64,000 bases of DNA. It comes from Elephas maximus indicus. Taxonomy: Eukaryota; Chordata; Mammalia; Proboscidea; Elephantidae. Below are positions 1 through 12,100 of the stretch, in pieces. The position numbers and the translations under genes are program-made. Positions within the stretch are counted from its first letter, which is position 1, and each line of letters opens with the position of its first letter. Location: positions 106,140,823 through 106,204,822 of the forward strand of contig NC_064822.1 in the NCBI RefSeq assembly GCF_024166365.1. Reading direction: 5' to 3'. The notes below the pieces were generated by a model. The model had not been told where the DNA came from. It worked only from the letters and a program-made list of their open reading frames with translations, and made no database searches.

Positions 1-10
1 TGTTTTCTAG

Positions 11-122
11 GTCAGCAAAGCAGCCTGTATTCTCACCACCCAGACACTAACGAGGCTACTGAGATCCCGAGAGGCGGCGGCAGCTGTGGATGTGAAAACC
101 TGGCCAGCTATCATTGACACAG
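11..122 (+). CDS. DIP2B: DIP2B coding exon (first in window)
   Basis: Acceptor ttttctag precedes position 11 and donor gtaaaa follows 122. Reads in phase 0 as VSKAACILTTQTLTRLLRS... and ends with one base of a split Asp codon completed at 2466. The 112 bases give 37 codons plus one base. Confidence 0.92.
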
Positions 123-3100
123 GTAAAAGAGAGAGTTCTCCAGCATCACTGAAGGAGCCTGAGAATTCCTAGCTTCTTGCACCAGAGATGTTTACACAGC
201 TCTTACATCATAACGCATTCCACCTGCTCAGTCAGAGGCAAAATCCAGTCAACTTGTGTTACCAAAGGACTGGATAGTACCACAGCCCAGATCTAAATAA
301 CATATCACAGCACTTTTTAAACAAAAAGTGTCCTGCTATTAGCCTTGGCATCATCAAAAGGTGGTTAGTATTTTGTGTTGGATGAGACCTTGTACATGTA
401 GGGCCTTATAGACTGCTGGGAAGATCTCATTCTTGGCTTCTAGATGTGATATAGTTGAAACAACACTGATCTAGAAGTCAGAAGACTTAGGTTCTAGTTC
501 CAGCTTTGTTACTTGCTGCCCCTATAACCTTGATGAGCTTACCCTTTCCTAAAATTCTACCTACTCCTGCCTGACTCACGTATTTGTTGAGAAGATCAAA
601 TGCAGTATTATATGAAAGACTCTGAAAACCATTAAATGCATGAATTTTAGATAGTGCTTATACTAAAGAAGGGGCTAAGACATGGAGAATCAGTGATGTA
701 GGAAAGAGTGGACTTTGGAGTCAGGCACATGGGGATTAAAATTCTGATACTTCTGTTTCTCTCTGAGTATCCTTACTACCTTGAAAAAAACTGCCTGTGA
801 AATGGGGTTATAATAACTACTCTATGGGGTTGTGAAGATTAAATGATGTAAAGAACCTAGCATGTAATTATTGTATCTTTTATTGAGCCTTTACCATGTG
901 CCAGTCGCTCAACATGTGCTACCTAACTTTATCCTCACAACAACCCTATTAGATAGGTGCTGTGTTTATTCTCATTTTACAGATAAGAAAACTGAGGTGC
1001 GGGAGGTTAAGTAAGTAGCAGAACTGAGATTCAAACCCAGCCAGTGTGGCTCCATCCCCAGCCTCTTTAACCATTTCCCTACCCTTTTATTTCAGTAAGT
1101 GCTATATGGTATCCATCCACCTCAGCAACATTTGTATGAATTTAAATGCAGGGATGACGTACATGTATTTGTGGCTACTGTGTGCCAGATGCTGAACTTG
1201 GTTTTTTACATGTTACTTACAGACATAAGCACAGTTATATTTAATATATAACGTGAATGAACTGTGTTGGTGTTAATGATGCAAATAGGTCTAGTATGGT
1301 TAATGGCCTCAGTCAGATTTCAGGCAGACCTGAGATGTGGGCTGTGGTACAGACAATGGGAAAGTTTCTTTAGGCACTTGAGTGATAGAAGAACCACAGT
1401 TAGAGAAAGTCTTTTGTTTGACCAGAGATAGGATCAGTGGCAATGGTTGGAGCCCAATAGTACAGAATTTAAAATGCTTTCTTGATCCAGAAAGCCAAGG
1501 GAGCCCTTACGAGTTTTGAAGGAGTGTAGTCAGGGCCAGAGACATTCTTGTTTGACAGACATACAAAGCAAATTTCCAGGGGTGGGGTGGGGGGGTGGGG
1601 GGAAGAGGGGAGCCAGTATCATAAATAAGCAAAAGAAAATAGTTCCCAGTTCTGGATTATCATTCTTAAAAATCTACCGTGTTAACGTACGTATACCGTA
1701 CACTTTGGACATGTCATCAGGAAAGACCAGTTGCTAGAAAAGGGCACTGTGTTTAGTAAAGTAGAGGGTCAGCAAAAACAAGGGAAACCCTCAATAATTC
1801 GGACTGACACAATAGCCACAGCATTGGGCTCATAGGACGTACCGATGATCGTGAAGATGACGCACGGCTGGGCGATGTCTCATTCTTTTATACATATGGT
1901 TGCCATGACTTGGAGCCAACTAATAACAACCACAGCAACAAACTGTAAATAATGAACAACTTGAAACCACCACGATAACAACAGTAACTAATGCTTGTCG
2001 ACCATGTACTGAGTCACGTGTTTTAAAAGTGTTTTGTGTGAACTAACTCCCCAGCAACTCTATGTGGCCAGGTATTAGTCTCATTTTAGAGAGAAGGAAA
2101 CTGGGACACAAAGATGTAAAATAACTCTATGGTCACATAGCTAATAAATGGTGGCACTGGGATTTGAATGCAGGCGGTCTGCTTCCATAGTCCATATTTT
2201 CACCTATGTTATACTACCCTTACTAAACTTCTGTTAAATAAATTTACCTGATGCAGATCTGTTTGCTTATATTGTTCAGCAGTGTCCTCAACCCCAAACC
2301 ACCTTTAGGAGTGGCATCCATGAGCTGCTTTCGCAGACTCTAAGCTTTAGCAGATCCCAGAAACTAAATTTGGCCATAGCAGAGCCACAGAAAATCAGGT
2401 GAAGAGCAGTGATTTTCATGTCCCAACATGTCTGACTTACATCATTTTTTTTCTTTTCACTGCAGATGATTTACCCAGGAAAAGGTTACCTCAGCTCTAT
2501 AAACCACCCACTCCTGAGATGTTGGCGTATCTTGATTTTAGCGTCTCTACAACTGGCATGCTTACAGGAGTGAAGGTAAAGTCATCTGGATAGATTCACA
2601 CACTTGATGCTGGTAAAATGCCAGGTCTGCAAAAAATAGAGATGACCACTGGGGAAGCCACATGCTGGGCCAGGGACCAGTAGGCGGAGGATCAAGGGTC
2701 CCTGCTATATTTAAATAAAAGCATTGGCTCTTCCAGAATGAGTTATCCCAAGGAATCTGTGCTATGAAGTTTTCTGAACCTAGATAAATAAGAGTTACAG
2801 TTAAAGCCAGTGTGAAGCCATAGGTTCATGTTTCACAAAATTCACTATTGACTAAGAAACATGTTACCTTAATTTATACTTAAAGGAGTCCCTGGGTGGT
2901 GCAGATGGTTAAGTGCTTATCTACTAACTGAAAGGTTGGCATTTGAAACCCACCCAGAGGTGCCTCTGAAGACCAGCCTGGGGATCTTTCTAAAGGTCAC
3001 AACCTTGAAAACCCTATGGAGCATTTCTACTCTACACACACAGAGTCGCTGTCAACTTGATGGCAACTAATGAAAACAACAACAAATTCAGACTTAGGTT

Positions 3101-6100
3101 AGGTTTTGAAGCAATGAAAAATATACATCATTTTGAGGAGTTTGGGGGGAATTAAAACATCAGAACTATTGGTAGAGCTGTTTTTCTGCCAATGGGATGA
3201 CAGTTCCGTCCTGTTCCATGTTCCTTACTTTCCAGATGTCCCACTCTGCAGTGAACGCTCTCTGTAGAGCCATCAAGCTCCAGTGTGAGTTGTATTCTTC
3301 TCGGCAGATTGCCATCTGCCTTGACCCTTACTGTGGACTTGGCTTTGCACTCTGGTGTCTCTGCAGGTAGGAATTGAAAAGCCAAAGAAACAGAATGTGT
3401 GGGGGTATACTTTGGGGTTATAACCACCTCATCCTTCCCTTGCTTCCTTTATTTGGTAAAGTTTCAATAAAATGTTGATGTTTCTAGAATTTATGCACCT
3501 GATGTATCTCTGATATTTGTCTAGTTTTGTTTGTATCCCCTTTTGCCTTTTCTGGTGATTTTAAACCTGATACAGAAGGGCAGTGATCTTAATCCCTGCT
3601 GTGTTCCATCCTATAATCCCCATTTTAGAAACAAAGCCAAGTAGAAGGATGAGATATTTGGATGAAATATGTCACGCTTTCACAGCTAGAACGTACCCCA
3701 TAGGCTTGACAGGAAGGGATATAATGAAATGGAGTGATAGCGTGTAGGTGGAAAGTAGCAGGTTTGTCCTTGCCAAGTTGCTCCTTGCAGTTTAGCAGAT
3801 CCCCACTCCTTCCACTGTCTACCCAGAGAACCTTGTCTCATACCTGCATTTCCACCTCTTTCGTGGGCATCTCCACAAATGCCTCACAGACGCCTGCAAT
3901 TAAACATCATCTTTCTGTGTCCCTGTCTTTTTTAGGGTAGGATCATCCACCTGGAGGCCCACACTGAAAGCTTGGGCATTGTCTTTGACTTATGGGTCTT
4001 TATGTCTCACACCCAGTGGAACATGAAGTCTTTTGATTCAGTTGTTCCTAAACGTACTTAACAATCACCTAGAGATCTTTAAAAAAGCAAAACAAACTAA
4101 TGGGCCTTCTCCAGACTTAGTAAATTAGAATCCCCACAGGCAGAGCCCACAGTTTCTATACTTTTTAATAAAGAATTCCTGGGGTCCTGGTGATTCTGAT
4201 CTATAGTTAAAGATTGCCAACTGTAGATTATACCTACCTTACATGACTGCCATTCCTTCCTTTTTATCCTGGCTGCACTGACAGGGCTCAGGCCCTCATA
4301 GTCTCTCACCTAGTCTATCACCACCTTTCCCACCTGCCCCTCAGCCTTCAGTCTCCTATCTCTGATCCCTCCTTTGTGTTGCTAATTTTGCCCCAGCTTA
4401 AAGCAGCAAGACTGCCTGTTGGGTTAAGTCTAAACTTCATGTGATAAGTAGGCCCTTTCATAGTTTGCACCAGCCCCTCTGGCCTCACTTCTCATTGGTC
4501 CCGTTTATCTGTGTGCCAATGTTTCACACTGGAATACTGTTTCTGACAACCTTAAATGCACCTTGTTCTTTTATGTCTCCAGGCCTTTGTGTATGCTCTT
4601 CCTCTGCCTGGAACGCCCTCACCACCATCCCCACTTCCCCAGCCACTGACCATTCCTATTCCTCCTCATGCCGCAGCACCAGTGTCACTGACTCAGCAAA
4701 GCTCCTCTCTGCCACCGGACTTCCCCAATTTGAATGAATTGCTCATTATTCTCTGATCTCAATTCCCTTCATTCATACCTCAAGTACTGCACTTACCAGA
4801 ATCTGCTTTATTTTATAGTTATGTGTCTCATGGGTTGCTGAGGAACAAGATTAATGCTTAGACCCTTATATCTCATATGATCTAACGCTGTCCTGTGTAC
4901 TCAGTAAATGCTTATTGAATTGCTAGTGTTCTGAAAAACATCAGGGTTCCTTGGATGAGTTAATAGTGCCAGCTCTTGCCTTTCTTCCCTGCAGTGTCTA
5001 TTCAGGCCACCAGTCCATCCTGATTCCTCCTATGGAGTTAGAAAACAACCTTTTCCTCTGGCTCTCTACTGTCAACCAGTACAAAATAAGAGATACTTTC
5101 TGCTCCTACTCAGTAATGGAGCTCTGCACCAAAGGACTTGGAAACCAAGTGGAGGTGCTCAAGGTGAGAAGTGGCTACAGCAGGTAGCGAGCCCTGAGAG
5201 GTTTTAGAGAAATGGGGCAGGGCGTGGTAATATCAGAATAGGGGTTGACAGATCTGTCTGTCTTTATCTGGCCAGTCAAGCAAACGGATTTTTATAAATC
5301 TCAGAAAGTATATTTCTTCTACCTTCCTAATTTAATTTAAGCTGATTCTTACTCTATGTAAAGTAAAAGATAAAAGAGAACTGGATTTTTTTTTCCCCCA
5401 ATAGAAATTTGAAACCTCAGAATATTAGAGATTGGGGACTGTCCCCAAAACGAGGGTAGCTCAGTCATGTGTGTAATCAGTGGTGATATGACTGACTGAC
5501 AGATGAGTAAATCAGTTGTCTTTAATAGAGAAATGGGATCTCAGGGATGAAAAAAAGAGACGAGAGATTAGATCTCCACGGTTCTAGTTTTACTGTTTTC
5601 TCAGACTCACCTCTCTATTTTGAACTAGGGAGAAACCTATGGTACACAAAAGGGGAGGAATAAAAATACATTACTAAAGAATCTAAGATTTTGAAAGAAA
5701 AAGAGAAAGAGCAGATCTACCAGTGGCTTATAATTTTAGTGGGATGTCTTGGCATTTTCTTGTTTTCCAGAAGCTTTTGTCTTGTCTTTGCTTATCTGAG
5801 GGGAGAATTCACAGTTCCTTGGCTTTTCCTGGCCAAAGAAATAGAGCAGTGGCCCTCCCTGTTCAATTACCCTGTGATCCTACTGACCTCTGCCCTTGTC
5901 CATGGGTGTCTTTACAGACCAGAGGCATCAACCTTTCCTGCATCCGGACCTGTGTGGTGGTGGCGGAGGAGCGGCCCCGCATCGCCCTCCAGCAGTCCTT
6001 CTCCAAGCTCTTTAAAGACATCGGACTGTCCCCTCGGGCCGTCAGCACCACTTTTGGATCAAGAGTCAATGTAGCAATATGTTTACAGGTGACCGTTATG

Positions 6101-9100
6101 AAATCTCATGTGCTAACAGATGGAAGGGGAATGCATAGTGCTTCAGAGCATAGACCCCACAGCCAGGCTGCCTGGGCAGGAGCTCCAGCTGCACCTACTT
6201 GCTGTGGAACTTTGGGCTTGTTATTTTAACTTCTCTGTACCTCATTTTGCTCATCTGTAAAATGAAGATAATACTTTGGTATCTCATAGGGTTGCTTTAC
6301 AGAATCATTGAGTTACTAAATGCCAAGTATTGGGTGCAGCGTCTGGAATACAAACTCCCATGTAAATATTTACTCTTATTAATAGTTTCATAGTCTATGC
6401 CAGTCAATCAAGAAGATTTCTAAGTTCTATTTGAATTTTTTATCCACTCTTTTTCTGTCTCTGTATTTTATATCTTTTTTGAAAAGGAAGCACAAACAAG
6501 TCTGTATTCTCTTCTCCAGTGAGATGGCAGCTTTGCCGTCTTATTCATGGTGGGTAAATCACAGAAAAGGGACTAGAACTGAGTCTGATTTTATGTAGCT
6601 CGGAGTCTAATAAGATCATGTAGGCTGAATGAGTGTGAAAGTGAAGAAGGTGATGGACACAGGTAGACACTGTCAGGTCTTCTGTGACCTGGTCAGTGAC
6701 TTTCTGAGTAGCATCAGGATGCACCTACCATGGGATCCCATTGTGGCCCTTGCCCTTTCGGCTGGGGCCACTGGTAGTTTTGAAGATCCTTGCGATAACA
6801 TTTATTGCCTGCCTTCTCCCTGCTTTGAGTCCAGGGATAAAAATCCTCCTAAGCTCAGGAACTACAGCCCTTGTGACAAGAGGGAGGAAGAGCAGAGGGC
6901 CTACCCTTCCAAGGGAGACGGAGAGAAACGCTAGGATAAAGCCCGGCTGTGAGCTTCCGGCAATTGTTAACTGCAGCCCTGCCTCACCCGGTACAAGAGA
7001 GGATGAGTTTTCAAATTAGAGTTGGATTTTTCATGTCTGTGGCTCAGTTATCTACACTGAAACCTGTGACAGCTGGAACTTGACAGGACTGCCTTGTTTT
7101 TCCAGGTCTCAAAAGTTTTCTGCCTGTGATAGGGTACAGTCTTATCACTTTTCTATCGCTCTCTAGTAGGGGGACATATTTGGGTTTTCCTTCTCTGACA
7201 GGTTTCCGCCTTAGCAGAGGTTCTGGCTTTCACAGGTTTTACTGTATTTCTTGACTTGAAAATGTAAAATATGGAAATACAGTTAATTTAAAATTTAAAC
7301 TAATAATGCGTTGATATATTTCTCTTTAGGGAACCTCAGGGCCTGATCCAACAACTGTGTACGTTGACCTGAAATCACTAAGACATGACAGGTATGGTGG
7401 GTTTGTGGGGCTCCTTCTCTGTCAGACTTCCTAAGCATTGAAAGTTCTCAACCTCAAGAAAGCCAGCATTTCCCTCATTCCTTTCATGTTTGTATTTTCC
7501 AGAAAGGGGACAAGGAGAGGGAAGAAATCAGTCCTTTATTATTAATACCTGAGAAGATTTACATTTATCAGAGAAATCTTTAATTCTCATGGTTGCTGTA
7601 CTATAATATTAAAATGTAATACTTAATTCCTGCCTATGTAAAAGTATTTTGTGACATTGGATATAAATTAAGCTGGAATAGATAGACTCTTTCCTCTAAG
7701 ACGTTAAAAATAAAATTTGGCACTGACAAGATAAATGAGGCAGAGTAAGATTTTTGAAGCAACACTTTATCTGAACCCCATGAGCAAAAGTCTTCCTTCT
7801 CATCAGCTTAGAAGGACATTTGAGCTGTGTTACCAGGTGGACACCTGGCCTTAGGGTTCTGAGACCCTGCCCAAGCCCTGCTGACTTTGGATGTGCCCGT
7901 GCGTATAACCCACAGCACTGACCCCACCTGTACAGGTTGAGCATCTCTCTAGCACAGGAGTACTCAACCGGGAGCGATTTTTCCTCTCAGGGACAATTTG
8001 ACAATGCCTGAGGGAATTTTTCGTTGTCACAATAGGGTGGGTGCTCCCGGCCTCTAGAGACCAGGGATGCTGCTAAACATCCTACAGTGCACAGACAGTC
8101 CCCACAACAAAGAGTTTTTTGGCCCAAAATGTCAGCAGTGCTGAGGTTGAGAAACCTTTCTCTAGTGTGATAAGGAGAAGCACGTTAGAGGTCTTGGTAA
8201 GCAGCGTATAGCTGTAGATGACATGGTGAATTCTTTTTCTTTTTTTAATTGTTATAAATGTGAATTCATTCTTTTAAAGGCTTGTATGTGGTAAATATTT
8301 GTTCTTTGGCAGGGTTCGTCTTGTGGAAAGGGGTGCCCCCCAGAGTTTACTCCTCTCAGAGTCTGGAAAGGTAATTTGTTCTCTTAACCATTGGGAAGGT
8401 GGCTTCTGTGGAGAAATAGCTCAATTTAAAGAAACCGGAAGCCATGTAATATATGAGTTTTTTCTGCCCATATATTAGTCGCCAGGGCAAGACTTAATTG
8501 AAATGTGGAGATAATTCAACAATTCCAACTTAACTAATACTTTCAAATCCGTATAGGTACATAGACAAAAAGAATACTGAATTTGAACTTTCTAAATTTT
8601 GATTTTTTTTTTTTAAATCTGGCTTACTGACAAACCAGCAGAATGTGGTTTTGATTGTATTCAAAGTAAATGAGAAATGCATAGAAAGAGCCGATTCCGT
8701 CTTTATAACCATTTAAAAAAAAAAAAATCATTGCCATTGAGTTGATTGCAACTTACAGCAACCTCATGTGTTACAGATTGGAACTGCTTCATAGGTTTTC
8801 GTGGCTATAATCTTTATGGAAGCAGATTGCCAGTCCTTTCCTCTGCAGCACTGCTGGGTGGTTTTGAACCATCAACCTAGATGAGTATTTAAGAGTAAAC
8901 CGTTGGCACCACCCAGGGACCTTGTAACTATTACAAGGAAGAAAATGGGGGTAACAGATTTAAGTTGGATTGGGGGTTTGTGGTTTAAGATCAGGGAAGA
9001 CAGACATGTATTGAAAGAGAAATAAGGGGGAAGAGGTTAAAGATATTTGAGAATAAGATTTGTTAGATAAGAATGAGGCTTAAAAATGTTAAAGGAGAGA

Positions 9101-12100
9101 TTTAGTGTGAACAATTTAATTTACTAAGGCTGATAGCACACCAGCACAGGCTGCCAAGATAGGCAGCTCCTGACATGCGTGGTATCTCAGGATCTCGTCT
9201 AGTGATTCTAAAAGGCAGACAGAAAATTGGGAAGAAAAAAACGGGATTCTACCTAATCTCTCCAGTGGCATATCAACACCGTGGCGAGCTCACTGCAATT
9301 TCGCTCTTCCATCTGAACGCTTTAAGTGGCGTTGGATTGATTTTATTGTCTTGAAAGCCTTTATTTACGGGGCCAGCGGTGGCTCAGTGGTAGAATTCTC
9401 ACCTCCATGCTGGAGACCAGAGTTGAATTCCCGGGCAGTGAACCTCATATGCAGCCGCCATCTGTCTGTCAGTGGAGGCTTGTGTGTTGCTGTGATGCTG
9501 AACAGGCTTCAGTGGAGCTTCCAGACTAAGGCAGACTAAGAGGAAAGATCTGGTGATCTACTTCCAGAAATAAGACAATAGAAACCCCAGGGATCACAAT
9601 GGTTGGATCCACAGCTGATACGGGGGATGATGCAGGACAAGGTAGCGTTTTTGTTTCGTTTTGCATTTGCCTCAGTTCAGGAGTGGTACCTGGCCCAGAC
9701 TCTAGGGCCAGGGGACAGGATGTCTTTCAGGATCTTGGAGACATGGATATCTTTCCGTTCTCCCGCAGAAGTTCCTTTAACTCCAGCACGAGCTGTCTGC
9801 TAGAGTGGGGTCTCTCGAGCTGCTTCTTCCTTGAGATTTTAAATGTCTATACTCAAATAATCATTGTAGGGCTCCTAAGTAACCCCATACTTTAGAAACC
9901 TAGGATAAGGAAAGCGGTTTAGGAGGACAGAGTAGGGTAAACAGAGAGGCCTTCCTTTTGTTAGACCTGGGATCATTCTTCCTTTTCCCTCCTGAGGAAG
10001 ATCCCGGGGATGCGATGTCTTTCAGGATCGTGGAGTCATAGCTGGCTTTCCGTTCACCTGCAGAAGCTCCTTTAACTCTAGCGTGAGCTGTCTGCTGGAG
10101 TGAGGTCTCTTGAGCTGCTCCCCTCCAGCTGCCTTTTCTGTTATAAAGGAGTTTACTGCTTTTGCCTCAGTGAATGAAATAGATCATGAAAAAGGGAAGT
10201 TATGTGGGTATCTTACAAAATTCTTGCTGTTCCAATGCTGTTCTGCATTTTTCTCGTCCCTCTGAAGAGATGGTAAGTGGCTCCCTGTTTTATTTTTGAG
10301 GATGAATCTCACTACACCTCTGAGCAGACTGAGCAGTGAAAGCAAAAGAGGCGTTTTGCTAGCGTCCCTCAGGGTGGCTGCTGTGATGGCCACTGCACTT
10401 GACTCCTGCCCTTTGGGCCATCCCCTCACTTCCACATGGCTGGGCATTTCCTCAAGGCCATTAGATTCACTTGAACACAGTCTTTGTGTTTACCCTTTGA
10501 TTTTTAGATTTTACCTGGAGTGAAAGTGGTTATTGTTAATCCTGAGACCAAAGGACCTGTTGGAGATTCTCACCTGGGAGAGGTCTGTATGATTTTCATT
10601 TTTACTCTGAAAAGTCAGCAGTGAAACATTTTAGGGTTCACATTCTAGAAATCAGTGAAACTGTAGATTGAATTTTCTCCCCCACTGTGAATAGAGTTTT
10701 AATCTTTCTCTGGAACTGAAATGGACAGAAGGGGGAGATTGAGACAGGGATCAAGAGAAGATTCAGACACCCAAACTACAAACAGCCCCCGATTTGTCAA
10801 CGGACGTTCCTTTAGCTGAAGAGGAAAATGGATAGGTTGTACCCATTCCATCTCATGGTTTAAGGGACAGAACTTAAAGGAGCCACAAGTATAACATGTT
10901 TTTTAATTCATGTTTGTATTAGTATAAACATGTTTTAAAATACTTCACTCCTACCCTCTCTGCCCCCGCCCCCACCCCATCCCCGCCACCGCACTCCCCA
11001 GTCTTTGATGCTTCATCCTATAGCTGAACAGGAGGACTGTTGTAATGGAGTCAGATGGTCTGGACTCTGCCAGTAACCAGCTTCTCAGTACTGAGCAAGT
11101 TACTTAACTTCTTTGAGTCTCAGTTTCTTCATCCACAAAATGGGGATAATAATAGCACCTACCAAGTAGAATCGTTGTGACAGTTAAATGCATCAGTGCC
11201 TGTGCCTGTAACTCACATGGAACAGTCACTGTCACCTAGTGAGTGTTATCAGCGACTTCTAGCTGTTGTTCTTATCACAGTTAGCTATTACTATGTGTAC
11301 ACTGTAAATTTAAATACCCTCTAGTATTTTCTTGAGGGCTTTATACCACAGTTTCAGAAGCACTGAAATGAACCCTTAGTGCATTTGTGAGACTCTGGGT
11401 GAGGATGAGAAATGAGCCAGGAGGCAGTGTAGGAGCGTGGTTCTGAGCAGGGCCTGGAACCACACTGATGTGGGTATGAATCTCCTAGTGTCTACATCTT
11501 AGGCAAGTTACTTCACTTCCTGTTTTTCATCTGTCAGATGGGAGTAACAGTAGTGCACATCATAGAATCGACAGCGATACGGCACGTGAAGGTACTTAGT
11601 GTCCAGAACATAGTAAACACTGGCTACATCTTAGCTGCCTTTATTACTGCACTTGTGATGGTGGTGTGGTCATGTGATGTTAACATAAAAATGAGATTAA
11701 AGAATAAAAATAATCTGTCCCAAGAGAAGTGAATTGACGTGAATGTATGTTCCTGGTGAAATGTGACCAGTGCCTGTCTCTCTTTGTAGATTTGGGTGAA
11801 CAGTCCCCACACAGCCAGTGGTTATTACACCATCTATGATAGCGAGACTCTTCAAGCTGATCATTTCAACACTCGCCTCAGCTTTGGGGACGCTGCGCAG
11901 ACACTCTGGGCTCGAACAGGATACCTGGGGTTTGTCCGCAGGACGGAGCTCACAGCGGCCACTGGAGGTATCTTCCACAGCAGCGCCTCCCCGTGGTTGT
12001 GTTTGTGTTTCAGCCAGCAGCAATGGCTGGCCTCTTTCATCCTGCCTTTGGTTTGTGGAGTATGTGTATTTAGTTATTTCCTCCTATGGTTCTTGAACCC

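Noticed and set aside
4441..4756. Open frames of 98 and 66 codons
   Set aside because: They fall inside an L2-type LINE 3' region and are chance frames in pyrimidine-rich repeat.
9372..9445. A tRNA-Gly-like gene
   Set aside because: The A- and B-box-like stretches are present, but the acceptor stem does not pair and the sequence runs directly into a SINE body.
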